Shown here one piece after another: positions 21,760 to 30,427 of a stretch of 34,386 nt of DNA (its first letter is position 1; every line of letters begins with the position of its first letter). The position numbers and the translations under genes were made by a program. The notes beneath the pieces are model-generated. The model was given only the letters and a program-made list of their open reading frames with translations. It did not search any database and was not told the DNA's origin. The stretch is from Firmicutes bacterium UBA3932 (lineage in GTDB: Bacteria; Bacillota; Clostridia; Peptostreptococcales; Anaerovoracaceae), in contig DGEG01000025.1 of NCBI GenBank assembly GCA_002385825.1, positions 1 through 34,386 of the forward strand. The letters run 5' to 3'.

Positions 21760-23048
21760 GTATGAATAGAACGGAAGCAATGGAGATAAATTGTGTCCCC
21801 GACGGTATTGTCCGCATTCCACCTTCCAAAAGCCTTTCCCATAGAGCTCTGATCTGCGGTGCCTTGGCGGGAAAAGGAACGATAATAAAAGAATTGGGAC
21901 GTTACGGGGAAGACGTAGCAGCCACTCTGGCCTGTCTTGCGGCCATGGGACTGGATTATCGGTTAGACGAGTCGGGGCTTACGGTTGTTCGGGGGATTTT
22001 AAATACGGAAGGAATTCATGTAGAGGAAGGCAAAGTACTGAACTGCGGTGAATCCGGTTCAACGTTGAGATTCCTAATACCCTTTGCCCTGCTGTCGGGT
22101 GCACCGGTGGTTATGACAGGGCGGGGAAGGCTGCTGCAGCGTCCGCTGAAGAGTTATCTGGATGCCCTCGCTGCTAACGGTTGCAAATACCGTCTGGAAG
22201 AGCAGCATCTTTACCTGCAAGGGCCCTTGCGGCCGGGGATATATGAAATACCCGGGAATGTGAGCTCTCAGTTTATATCCGGACTGTTAATGGCTTTGCC
22301 TTTGTTGGGCGAATCGAGTGAAATTCGATTGACCACCGGGCTTGAATCCAAACCCTATGTGGATATGACAATAGACGTTATGAGTCACTTTGGAGTGCAT
22401 GTGGAAATCTTGGAAGATGGAGCGTTCCGGATTCCGGGAGGTCAATCCTATACTCCGGCTATATATGAAATAGAAGGAGATTATTCCGCCGGCGCCTATT
22501 TTCTCGTGGCGGGTGCCTTAGGCTGCGATGTAGGATGTGCCGGATTGAAGTGCAACTCCCTGCAGGGCGATGCGAAAATCCTGGATTTCATCCTTCGCTG
22601 TGGGGGGGAGATCCTGTATGATGAAGACGGGACGCTGCGTGTCAGAGCCACACAACTGCACGGAATCACGGCGGATATCAGTCAATGCCCCGATCTGGCG
22701 CCTCCTCTTGCGGTATTGCTGTGCTTCTGCAAGGGCCGGAGCAAAATAGAAGGAGCCGGCCGGCTTCGGATGAAGGAAAGTGACAGGTTGAAATCTATAA
22801 CTCAAGCTATGAATTCATTGGGAGCCAGTATTGAAGAAGGCGAAGATTACCTGTTCATTACAGGCGTTGATGTGCTGGAGGGAGGCGTGGTGGACCCCCA
22901 TAACGATCATAGGATTGCCATGGCGGCTGCTTTAGCCTCTTTGAAAAGCCGGGGAAAGGTTACCGTTTTGGATCCCCGGTGCGTGAATAAATCCTATCCG
23001 GATTTTTGGAAGGACTTCTGCCGCGAGGCAAAGGAGGAGAATATATGA
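21756..23048 (+). CDS. aroA: 3-phosphoshikimate 1-carboxyvinyltransferase (EPSP synthase)
   Basis: Transfers enolpyruvyl from PEP to shikimate-3-phosphate; 430 aa. It has PPSKSLSHRALICGALA near the N terminus, NCGESGSTLRFLIPFALLSG, the shikimate-site QFISGLLMALPLL, GDYSAGAYFLVAGAL, and the C-terminal KESDRL and DPHNDHRIAMA. The start overlaps the aroB stop (ATGA); a second ATG two codons downstream is possible. The ATGA overlap with aroC again indicates coupling. Confidence 0.97.
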   Translation: MSMNRTEAMEINCVPDGIVRIPPSKSLSHRALICGALAGKGTIIKELGRYGEDVAATLACLAAMGLDYRLDESGLTVVRGILNTEGIHVEEGKVLNCGESGSTLRFLIPFALLSGAPVVMTGRGRLLQRPLKSYLDALAANGCKYRLEEQHLYLQGPLRPGIYEIPGNVSSQFISGLLMALPLLGESSEIRLTTGLESKPYVDMTIDVMSHFGVHVEILEDGAFRIPGGQSYTPAIYEIEGDYSAGAYFLVAGALGCDVGCAGLKCNSLQGDAKILDFILRCGGEILYDEDGTLRVRATQLHGITADISQCPDLAPPLAVLLCFCKGRSKIEGAGRLRMKESDRLKSITQAMNSLGASIEEGEDYLFITGVDVLEGGVVDPHNDHRIAMAAALASLKSRGKVTVLDPRCVNKSYPDFWKDFCREAKEENI

Positions 23049-24163
23049 ATATTTGGGGGAGAAATCTCAGGCTATCCATATTCGGTGAATCTCACGGAGA
23101 AGCCATCGGTATCGTCATGGACGGATTGCCGCCGGGCTTTCCTATGGATATGGACTACGTAAATTTTCATATGGCAAGAAGGGCTCCCGGACAAAGTGAG
23201 CTTACTACTCCCAGGAAGGAATCGGACCAGGTGGAGATCCTGAGCGGCGTATTCAACGGAGTTACAACGGGAGCTCCTCTCTGCGGAATCATTCGTAACA
23301 AAAATACAAGGTCTGAAGATTATAACAGAGATCTGCTCAGGCCGGGAAGCGCCGACCTTGTCGCTCATATCAAATACAAGGGATACAACGATTACCGGGG
23401 CGGAGGGCATTTCTCCGGCAGGCTGACTGCTCCTCTTACCTTTGCAGGCAGCATCGTGCGGCAAATCCTGGAAAAGGAAGACATCTGCATCGGAGCTCAT
23501 ATACTGCAGATAGGAACCTGCCGGGATATATCCTTCTCCCTTGGGGAAACATTTTCGGAAGAAACAGGTGAATCCTCGATGTCCATCGATGCAGAGCAGT
23601 TAAAAGCTCTCACCAGCATGGACTTCCCTGTTCTGGACAAGGCGAGAGAAGAGGAAATGAAAAACGTAATTCTTCATGCCGCAAAGGAAAAGGACTCCGT
23701 GGGCGGAATCATCGAGTGCGCTTCTTGGGGTCAACCTGCCGGGTTGGGCTCGCCTTTCTTCGATTCCATGGAAAGCAGCCTGTCCTCAATGATTTTTTCC
23801 ATTCCGGGGACAAAGGGAATTGAATTCGGTGAAGGTTTCCGTATGGCCGGAATGAGGGGAAGCGAAGCCAACGATCCGCTGTTCTATGATGAAGGCAAGA
23901 TTCGGATGGGTTCGAACCACAGCGGCGGCATTAACGGCGGTATTACCAACGGCATGCCTATACTGTTCCGAGTCGCTTTCAGACCTACTGCATCCATCGG
24001 CAAGGAGCAGGATACGGTTGATCTCAGTACCGGCGAGAACAAAAAAATCATGGTCACGGGGCGCCACGACCCATGTATAGTACCGAGAGCGGTGGTAGTT
24101 GTGGAATCGGCCCTGGCCCTGTGCCTGATGGATCATATGTTGGAAGCAGGGTGGAAGCGATGA
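23045..24163 (+). CDS. aroC: Chorismate synthase
   Basis: Converts EPSP to chorismate with reduced FMN; 372 aa. It begins WGRNLRLSIFGESHGEAIG, then RRAPGQSELTTPRKESD, YRGGGHFSGRLTAPL, GGIIECASWG, and ends with RHDPCIVPRAVVVVES. The family's usual GGRxSAR stretch reads GGHFSGR here, a known type of variation. The start at 23045 overlaps the aroA stop and has AAGGAGGAG upstream; a longer frame begins inside aroA. Confidence 0.96.
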   Translation: MNIWGRNLRLSIFGESHGEAIGIVMDGLPPGFPMDMDYVNFHMARRAPGQSELTTPRKESDQVEILSGVFNGVTTGAPLCGIIRNKNTRSEDYNRDLLRPGSADLVAHIKYKGYNDYRGGGHFSGRLTAPLTFAGSIVRQILEKEDICIGAHILQIGTCRDISFSLGETFSEETGESSMSIDAEQLKALTSMDFPVLDKAREEEMKNVILHAAKEKDSVGGIIECASWGQPAGLGSPFFDSMESSLSSMIFSIPGTKGIEFGEGFRMAGMRGSEANDPLFYDEGKIRMGSNHSGGINGGITNGMPILFRVAFRPTASIGKEQDTVDLSTGENKKIMVTGRHDPCIVPRAVVVVESALALCLMDHMLEAGWKR

Positions 24164-25521
24164 AGAACATCGTGTTGATCGGAATATCCGGCAGCGGCAA
24201 AACCAGTATGGGAAGAAGACTTGCGAAGCGCCTGTCCCGTGAGTTCGTCGATCTCGATTCGCTGATTCAGCAGCGGGAAGGTTTGAGCATATCCAAGATC
24301 TTTGAAGAACGAGGAGAGGAAGGGTTCCGACTGGCGGAAACGGAAGCGATAAGGGCAGTATCTGACAGTCGAAATGCGGTGATAGCCTGCGGCGGCGGGG
24401 TGGTTATTAAAGAGATCAATATGCAGCTGCTGTCGCAAAACGGCATAATCGTCTTTATGAGCAGGCCTGTAAAAGATATACTGGCACGGGTAAATTTGAA
24501 CGCTCGCCCGCTCTTGAGAGAATCTCCGGAAAAGCTGTACGAGCTTTACAGGCAACGATTGCCTTTATATAAGAAGTATGCGGATTTTGCAGTAAGCAAC
24601 AAGGGGTATCCCGCCAAAACACTCAGTCAACTTAGCCGCATTGCCAAATTTGAGCAAAGGGAAATGCAGCTGGCCGTAATAGGTGACCCCATCGACCACA
24701 GCCTGTCGCCGGATATACATATACCGTCAATCGGACCGTTTTTTAAATCCTTTGCCTACGAGAGGAGAAGGGTTGTTCCCGAAGACCTGTCCCGGTGGGT
24801 AATCCAGGTCAGGGGGCCGGGAATTGACGGTTTCAACGTGACTATGCCCCACAAGGAAGCAATTCTCCCTCTTTTAGATTTAATAGATAAAGAGGCTGAA
24901 GCTCTCGGCTCCGTTAATACCGTTGTAAAAAAAGGCGGCAAGCTATGGGGATACAATACGGACGGTGAAGGTTTCTTCAAAGCCCTTGAGCATATGGGAG
25001 AAGACTTTAAGAATTCTGCCGTCACTATTTTGGGGTCGGGAGGCGCGGCAGTTACTATAGCCATGAAAGCCGCTGCCAAGGGTGCAAGAGAATTGCACCT
25101 GGTGGCAAGGAACCGTGACAAGGCCCATAAGATATGCCAAAAGATCGTAAGACTATACGATACGAAGTGCCATCTGCATCCATTTTTGGATTCGGAGAAA
25201 AACGGAAACCAATGGGGATCGCGAATCATCATAAATACCACACCTTTAGGCATGAAAGGCGTGAAGCAGGACTTTCCAAGCTTCGATTTTATGAACCGTA
25301 TAGGAAAAGATTCCCTGCTCTGCGATCTTATATACAGCCCTGCGAGGACTAGTTTTCTCATTGAAGGAGAAAAGAGAGGACTTCGCACTTTGGGAGGCAT
25401 TCATATGCTCATAGAACAGGCTTTGGAAGCGGATCGCCTGTATTTAGGCGTAGAAATAATGAGAGAGAAAGCATATAAAAGGATTATAGATAATCTTACA
25501 GGGAAGGTGGAAGGAATATGA
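24160..25521 (+). CDS. Fused shikimate kinase-shikimate dehydrogenase (AroK-AroE)
   Basis: A bifunctional 453-aa protein. Residues 1-165 are a shikimate kinase: Walker A GISGSGKT (8-15), DLDSLIQQREG (31-41), FRLAETEAI, CGGGVV (77-82) and the lid NARPLL (114-119). Residues 169-453 are a shikimate dehydrogenase: IGDPIDHSLSPDIH (174-187), NVTMPHKE with the catalytic Lys232, NTDGEG with Asp268, and the Rossmann loop GSGGAA (292-297). It catalyses two steps that flank shikimate: dehydroshikimate to shikimate to shikimate-3-P. The two genes are separate in most bacteria. The ATGA overlaps at both ends keep it tightly coupled with aroC and aroF. Confidence 0.95.
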   Translation: MKNIVLIGISGSGKTSMGRRLAKRLSREFVDLDSLIQQREGLSISKIFEERGEEGFRLAETEAIRAVSDSRNAVIACGGGVVIKEINMQLLSQNGIIVFMSRPVKDILARVNLNARPLLRESPEKLYELYRQRLPLYKKYADFAVSNKGYPAKTLSQLSRIAKFEQREMQLAVIGDPIDHSLSPDIHIPSIGPFFKSFAYERRRVVPEDLSRWVIQVRGPGIDGFNVTMPHKEAILPLLDLIDKEAEALGSVNTVVKKGGKLWGYNTDGEGFFKALEHMGEDFKNSAVTILGSGGAAVTIAMKAAAKGARELHLVARNRDKAHKICQKIVRLYDTKCHLHPFLDSEKNGNQWGSRIIINTTPLGMKGVKQDFPSFDFMNRIGKDSLLCDLIYSPARTSFLIEGEKRGLRTLGGIHMLIEQALEADRLYLGVEIMREKAYKRIIDNLTGKVEGI

Positions 25522-26525
25522 TCATCGTAATCAAGCCGGACGCATCGGAAGAAGCCATAGAACAGCTTAAGAACAGCATACAGGACCAGGGGCTTATCGT
25601 GCAGGACATTAAGGGAGGGAATGCGCGAATGCTTGGGCTTGCCGGAGATGTGTCAAACGTGTCTCCCGATACATTTAGCCGGTCGGACATCGTGGAATCG
25701 GCATTTAAGGTGCGGGAACCGTATAAACTGGCAGGGAGGCGCTTTCATCCCGAAGACACGGTGGTGAGCGCAGGAACGGCTAAAATTGGAGGAGGACATT
25801 TTGCTGTAATTGCAGGGCCCTGTTCGGTAGAAAGCGAGGACCAGATTCTTTCCGTCGCGAAAGATATTGCGAAATCAGGGGCAAAGCTGCTCCGCGGAGG
25901 GGCTTTTAAGCCGCGAAGTTCACCATATTCATTCCATGGTTTGGGACTGGAGGGTCTGGAGCTTCTTAAAGCCGCCAAGCAAAAAACCGGACTGCCCATC
26001 GTCTCTGAAATCCTTTCCCAAAACCATCTGGACGCCTTTGCGGAGGATGTGGATGTAATTCAGATCGGTGCCAGGAACATGCAAAATTTCAGTCTCCTCG
26101 TAGAGGTAGGCAAGCTGAAGAAACCTGTACTTTTGAAAAGGGGACTTTCGTCTACTCTTGAAGAACTGTTAATGTCCGCGGAATATCTGATCAAAGGGGG
26201 TACCGACCAGGTAATTCTCTGCGAACGCGGGATCAGGACATTTGAGACAGCGACCCGCAATACCCTGGATCTATCGGCTATCCCTGTGTTGAAGCAGAAA
26301 AGCCATCTGCCTGTCATCGCAGATCCTTCCCACGGAACGGGGCATTGGCATCTGGTGGAACCCCTTGCCCTGGCCGCAGTGGCAGCGGGAGCGGACGGGC
26401 TGATCATTGAGGTTCACAACATGCCGCACAAAGCTCTCTGCGACGGACAGCAGTCAATAACTCCCGAAGTGTTTCACCATCTGATGAAGAAAGTAAACAG
26501 GGTCCGGGAAGCGATTAAAGAATAG
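25518..26525 (+). CDS. aroF: 3-deoxy-7-phosphoheptulonate (DAHP) synthase, type I-beta with regulatory domain
   Basis: First step of the shikimate pathway, PEP plus erythrose-4-P to DAHP; 335 aa. Residues 1 to about 67 are a ferredoxin-like regulatory domain as in the Thermotoga enzyme, where Tyr and Phe inhibit. The barrel follows: AGPCSVES, RGGAFKPRSSPYSFHG, IQIGARNMQNF, PVLLKRG, CERGIRTFE, ADPSHGTGH. The N-terminal domain suggests feedback inhibition in addition to the operon's attenuator. It overlaps the previous gene by ATGA. Confidence 0.95.
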   Translation: MIIVIKPDASEEAIEQLKNSIQDQGLIVQDIKGGNARMLGLAGDVSNVSPDTFSRSDIVESAFKVREPYKLAGRRFHPEDTVVSAGTAKIGGGHFAVIAGPCSVESEDQILSVAKDIAKSGAKLLRGGAFKPRSSPYSFHGLGLEGLELLKAAKQKTGLPIVSEILSQNHLDAFAEDVDVIQIGARNMQNFSLLVEVGKLKKPVLLKRGLSSTLEELLMSAEYLIKGGTDQVILCERGIRTFETATRNTLDLSAIPVLKQKSHLPVIADPSHGTGHWHLVEPLALAAVAAGADGLIIEVHNMPHKALCDGQQSITPEVFHHLMKKVNRVREAIKE

Positions 26526-26536
26526 GAGGGTAAAGG

Positions 26537-27661
26537 ATGGACAATCATGAAATCATACAGAAAGTAAGAGCCGGTATGGATACTGTAGACGGGCGACTTG
26601 TGGAACTCCTGCAGGAAAGAATGACTCTCGTGGATCAAATTGCGGAAGCTAAGAGGGCTGAGAACATACCCATTGCCGATGAAGCGAGAGAACAGCAGAT
26701 TATCGAGGGTGCTTTAAAAATCGCAAAAGATGAATACAGGGGAGAAGTGGTGACTTTCATTCGAACTGTCATGGGGTTGTCCAAGTTCCGGCAGAGGAAG
26801 CTTCTGTTCGACGGAGTTGAAGAAGTGTTGCTTCCACCCCCGCGAAAGCCGCAAGAAGGTAATTTAGTAGTGGCCTATCAGGGGCTGCCGGGTGCATGGG
26901 GAGAACAGGCTGCGCTGAAGCTCTTTCCTGAAGGGGAGCTAAAAGGTATGAAGACCTTTAAAGATGTCTTTGTAGCAGTTAAGGATAAAGAGGTTAGCTA
27001 CGGTATAGTCCCGATTGAGAATTCGAAGACAGGAGCTATCGGTGAAACTTATGACCTGCTCCGGAAGTACGGTTGCTTTATCGTGGGTCAGACCTACGTG
27101 CAGGCGGCTCATTGTCTGATGGCTGTGCCTGGGACAAAGATTTCAGATATTCGTGAAGTGCTGTCCCATCCTGAAGGATTGCATCAGTGCGCCGGATATC
27201 TGAAAAGGCGTACATGGGATTTAACGGAATGCAGAAATACAGCTGCAGCGGCAAATTGGGTGGCGGAGAAAGGCGAAAAGAGATATGCGGCCATAGGTTC
27301 GAGACGGGCTGCCGAACTCTACGGCCTGGAGGTGCTGGAAGATAATATCACCGACGATCAGAGCAACAGCACCCGGTTTATCACTATCGCCGATGAGCCG
27401 GAATACGATTCTTCCTGCGATATGGTCAGCATAACCTTCCGCACTTCACACAGGAGCGGAGCCCTTTGCGAAGTGCTGTTCCACTTTATGGCGGGAGGCA
27501 TCAATTTGACCCGTATTGAGTCGAGACCCATGATTGGGGATAAATACTGCTTCTTTGCGGATTTAGAAGGAAACATCGAAGACGATAACGTTCAGAGGGG
27601 GCTTCGCCATGCCGCGGCTTCCTGCGGATATCTGGAAGTGCTGGGATGTTATCCGGGATGA
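26537..27661 (+). CDS. pheA: Bifunctional chorismate mutase/prephenate dehydratase (P-protein)
   Basis: Makes phenylpyruvate from chorismate; 374 aa. AroQ-type chorismate mutase at residues 1-90 (VDGRLVELLQERM, then EQQII), prephenate dehydratase at about 110-285 (YQGLPGAWGEQAA, GIVPIENS, catalytic Thr279 in STRF), and an ACT domain at about 297-374 (SGALCEVL, ESRP at 328-331) that normally binds Phe for feedback inhibition. It is the last gene of the operon, which fits the Phe-rich leader. No prephenate dehydrogenase (tyrA) is in the window. Confidence 0.96.
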   Translation: MDNHEIIQKVRAGMDTVDGRLVELLQERMTLVDQIAEAKRAENIPIADEAREQQIIEGALKIAKDEYRGEVVTFIRTVMGLSKFRQRKLLFDGVEEVLLPPPRKPQEGNLVVAYQGLPGAWGEQAALKLFPEGELKGMKTFKDVFVAVKDKEVSYGIVPIENSKTGAIGETYDLLRKYGCFIVGQTYVQAAHCLMAVPGTKISDIREVLSHPEGLHQCAGYLKRRTWDLTECRNTAAAANWVAEKGEKRYAAIGSRRAAELYGLEVLEDNITDDQSNSTRFITIADEPEYDSSCDMVSITFRTSHRSGALCEVLFHFMAGGINLTRIESRPMIGDKYCFFADLEGNIEDDNVQRGLRHAAASCGYLEVLGCYPG

Positions 27662-27686
27662 CGGGTGTTATGCTGAGCCACCGGAA

Positions 27687-27715
27687 TTGAACTGTTCTTC
27701 CGTGTATGGTACAAT
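27687..27715 (+). promoter_or_regulatory. Promoter of the thymidine kinase gene
   Basis: TTGAAC (27687-27692), a 17-base spacer, TACAAT (27710-27715), in the 127-base gap after pheA. No terminator is seen between pheA and this promoter. Confidence 0.65.
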
Positions 27716-27788
27716 AAATAAAATCGTTAATATCTGCCTATTTCAGATTTGTGACAGATGTGATACAGGAAGGATACGGGAGTGAACT

Positions 27789-28409
27789 ATGGCACAGCTT
27801 TATTATAGATATAGCACCATGAATGCGGGAAAATCCATAGAATTGATCAAAGTGGCTTATAATTACGAGGAACGCGGCAAACGGGTGCTGGTGCTTGTAC
27901 CAAGCGTGGATGACCGCTTCGGCAAAGGAATGGTCTGTTCCCGAATCGGGCTCAAGAGGGAAGCCATCATGGTAAACGATGACACTAATCTGTTAAAGCT
28001 CTTCATGGAAGAGAATGCAAAGAAGAAAATCGATTGCGTTTTGGTGGATGAGTGTCAATTTCTGAAAAAGCATCATGTACAGGAGTTAGTGGAGATCGTA
28101 GACAGTTACGAAACGCCTGTTTTGGCATACGGTCTCAAGAATGATTTCCGCAATGAGCTCTTCGAAGGCTCCTATTATATGTTGGTCTATGCAGATAAAA
28201 TAGAGGAAATCAAGACTATATGCTGGTGCGGCAGAAAAGCTACCATGGTGGCCAGGATCGTTGACGGGAAGTTCGTAAAGACAGGCGAGCAGATATTGAT
28301 CGGGGGCAATGATATGTATGTATCCTTATGCCGCAAACATTATAATGACGGGCGCATTGGAGACAGATTGATAAAACCGGAATCACAAGAGGAAGATAAA
28401 GAAGACTAA
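27789..28409 (+). CDS. tdk: Thymidine kinase
   Basis: Salvages thymidine to dTMP with ATP; 206 aa. It has the P-loop STMNAGKS (9-16), catalytic Glu88 in VDECQFL, a zinc site with Cys145 and Cys147 (ICWCGRKA) plus Cys181 and His184 (LCRKHY), and the lasso IGGNDMYV. The start MAQLYYRYSTMNAGKS and YGLKNDF are closer to the enterobacterial type than to the usual Bacillus type (GPMFSGKS). It is a single-gene unit with its own promoter and terminator. Confidence 0.96.
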   Translation: MAQLYYRYSTMNAGKSIELIKVAYNYEERGKRVLVLVPSVDDRFGKGMVCSRIGLKREAIMVNDDTNLLKLFMEENAKKKIDCVLVDECQFLKKHHVQELVEIVDSYETPVLAYGLKNDFRNELFEGSYYMLVYADKIEEIKTICWCGRKATMVARIVDGKFVKTGEQILIGGNDMYVSLCRKHYNDGRIGDRLIKPESQEEDKED

Positions 28410-28424
28410 CATGCAGGAATCAGC

Positions 28425-28487
28425 TGCGGGGACAGGCCCTTTTGCTGAAGATGCAACTTTTGGGTCTACCCCGCAATTTTTATTTTT
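28425..28487 (+). terminator. Terminator after the thymidine kinase gene
   Basis: TGCGGGG (28425-28431) pairs with CCCCGCA (28469-28475). An inner AGGCCC/GGGTCT helix extends the stem, and T-rich sequence follows at 28477-28487. Confidence 0.8.
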
Positions 28488-28579
28488 GTGCAACTTGTTC
28501 AGCTTATCTTAGTTGTGGTAAAATACACCGGTAGAATTCTAAAGACTGCAGATAATACGTTGCAGGGGAGGAGAATGCT

Positions 28580-29782
28580 GTGAAAGAACTATCGAAGGTT
28601 ATGACAAATATGGAGGTATCCTCTGTTAGAAAACTGAGCAAATATGCAGACGCAGCCAAAGCAGCAGGAAAAAAGGTTTATCACCTGAACATCGGGCAGC
28701 CGGATCTCCCTGCACCTTTGGAATATTATGAGCGCATAAGAGAGTTTAACGAACCTATAGTTGAGTACATGCCTTCACAAGGTTTGCCGGAGCTATTAAA
28801 AGCAATGGAAGATTTCTATCGGGGACATGGCTTTAGTTTCCGTGCAGAAAATATCGCTGTCACCACGGGTGGATCTGAAGCGGTTCTCATGACCTTGTTG
28901 GCCTTAACCAATCCGGGAGATGAGTTCATCGTATTCGAACCTTATTATTCCAATTACAACACTTATTTTACCATATCCGGCGCGACGCCGGTTCCTGTGA
29001 GAACCAGTGTGACCAACGGCTTTCATATAGACAGGGAGGCGCTGGAAGCCCAAATTACCCATCGGACCAAGGGTATTTGGGTTACAAATCCCGGCAATCC
29101 CACAGGTACCGTGCTGACTGCGGAAGAACTTCGCATGATTGCGGATGTGGCAAAGCAAAATGATCTATATATCGTTTCCGATGAAGTATATCGTGAAATC
29201 GTTTTCGACGGGAGACAGATAACCAGTTTCGGTTTTCTCGAAGACATACATGACCGGCTGGTGATTATCGACAGCGTATCTAAGAGGTTTAGCGCCTGCG
29301 GAGCCCGTATCGGGACGATTGTATGTAAAAATAAGGAACTTTTTAATATTATCTTCAAACTCTGCCAGGGCAGACTTTCCGTTTCAACGGTTGAGCAACA
29401 CGGAGCCCTGGGACTGTACGAGGCGGGCTACAGGGTAATAAATCAGGTGCGGGATGAGTTTGAAAAGCGCAGAAATGTGGTGTACGATGCGCTTAGGCAA
29501 GTTCCCGGTGTTGAATGCAACAAACCGGAAGGCGCATTTTATATGATGTGCAAGCTTCCTGTAGAAGACGCCACGGAATTTCTGATCTGGATGCTGGAAG
29601 AGTTCGATGTGGATGGGGAGACGGTTATGGCCGCTCCCGGAGAAGGTTTTTATGCCACGAAAGGTTTGGGGAAGGATGAAATTCGCCTTGCCTTCACTCT
29701 TGAATGCAGTTTGCTGGAAAAGGCCGTTTCCATTCTGGCAAAAGGACTTGAGGAATACAATAAGGTGCGCGGTGTGGTGTAA
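28580..29782 (+). CDS. PLP-dependent class I/II aminotransferase (aspartate/aromatic type)
   Basis: A fold-type I aminotransferase, 400 aa. It has LNIGQPDLPAP (36-46), TTGGSEAV, NPGNPTG (170-176), SDEVYREIVF (200-209), the PLP lysine Lys235 in SVSKRFSACGARIG, and a C-terminal RLAFT substrate-carboxylate Arg. The start is a GTG preceded by GGGGAGGAG at 6 bases; the nearby ATG at 28575 runs into a stop at once. A weak promoter (TTGTTC, 18 bases, TAAAAT at 28519-28524) lies upstream. It stands just after the aromatic operon and tdk, so phenylpyruvate or 4-hydroxyphenylpyruvate could be substrates, but Asp or Ala specificity cannot be excluded. Confidence 0.9.
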   Translation: MKELSKVMTNMEVSSVRKLSKYADAAKAAGKKVYHLNIGQPDLPAPLEYYERIREFNEPIVEYMPSQGLPELLKAMEDFYRGHGFSFRAENIAVTTGGSEAVLMTLLALTNPGDEFIVFEPYYSNYNTYFTISGATPVPVRTSVTNGFHIDREALEAQITHRTKGIWVTNPGNPTGTVLTAEELRMIADVAKQNDLYIVSDEVYREIVFDGRQITSFGFLEDIHDRLVIIDSVSKRFSACGARIGTIVCKNKELFNIIFKLCQGRLSVSTVEQHGALGLYEAGYRVINQVRDEFEKRRNVVYDALRQVPGVECNKPEGAFYMMCKLPVEDATEFLIWMLEEFDVDGETVMAAPGEGFYATKGLGKDEIRLAFTLECSLLEKAVSILAKGLEEYNKVRGVV

Positions 29783-29850
29783 GACCCCGTTGTAAAGGAA
29801 CTGGGGCGCAAACAGGCCAGGATAGTATCATAATAGAGGGAGAGGAAAAA

Positions 29851-30423
29851 ATGGGAGACAAGCCGAAGCTTCTGCTTCACAGTTGCTGCGGACCTTGCAG
29901 CACGGCGGTAATTGAACGATTGGCAGAAAAATATGATATAACTCTGTTTTTCTACAATCCTAACATCACCGATCCCGGCGAATATGAAAAGAGAAAGAGT
30001 GCACAGCTGCAATTTATTCAAAGATACAATCAGGAAAGGCCCACGGAAGAGCCGGTAAAGTTTCTCGAAGGCAATTATGATGTGAACCGTTTTTATGAAG
30101 TGGCAAAGGGACTTGAGTCCGAGCCCGAAGGCGGCAAGCGCTGCGAAAAATGTATTGAGCTTCGCTTGGGAGAGACGGCGGAGCAGGCTGCAGGGTTAAG
30201 CTTTGACTACTTCGGCACCACTCTCTCCGTAAGCCCTCATAAGAATTACATGCTGATATCTCAAATCGGCTGTGGGTTGGCCAGCCGCGTCAACATAGAG
30301 TATGTAGACGAGGATTTTAAAAAGAAAGACGGATTCCAGCGTTCCATCGAGCTAGCCAAAAAATATGAACTCTATCGGCAGTACTACTGCGGATGTGAAT
30401 ATTCTAAACAGAAAAAGAGGTGA
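29851..30423 (+). CDS. queH: Epoxyqueuosine reductase QueH
   Basis: Reduces epoxyqueuosine to queuosine in tRNA, the non-QueG enzyme; 190 aa. It has the hallmark SCCGPCS (11-17) and later cysteine pairs RCEKC and YYCGCEYS, which hold an Fe-S cluster and a metal site, with YNPNITDPGEYEKR and FGTTLSVSPHKN. The stop overlaps the ribosome site of asnA, so the two are likely cotranscribed. Confidence 0.94.
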   Translation: MGDKPKLLLHSCCGPCSTAVIERLAEKYDITLFFYNPNITDPGEYEKRKSAQLQFIQRYNQERPTEEPVKFLEGNYDVNRFYEVAKGLESEPEGGKRCEKCIELRLGETAEQAAGLSFDYFGTTLSVSPHKNYMLISQIGCGLASRVNIEYVDEDFKKKDGFQRSIELAKKYELYRQYYCGCEYSKQKKR

Positions 30424-30427
30424 TTTT

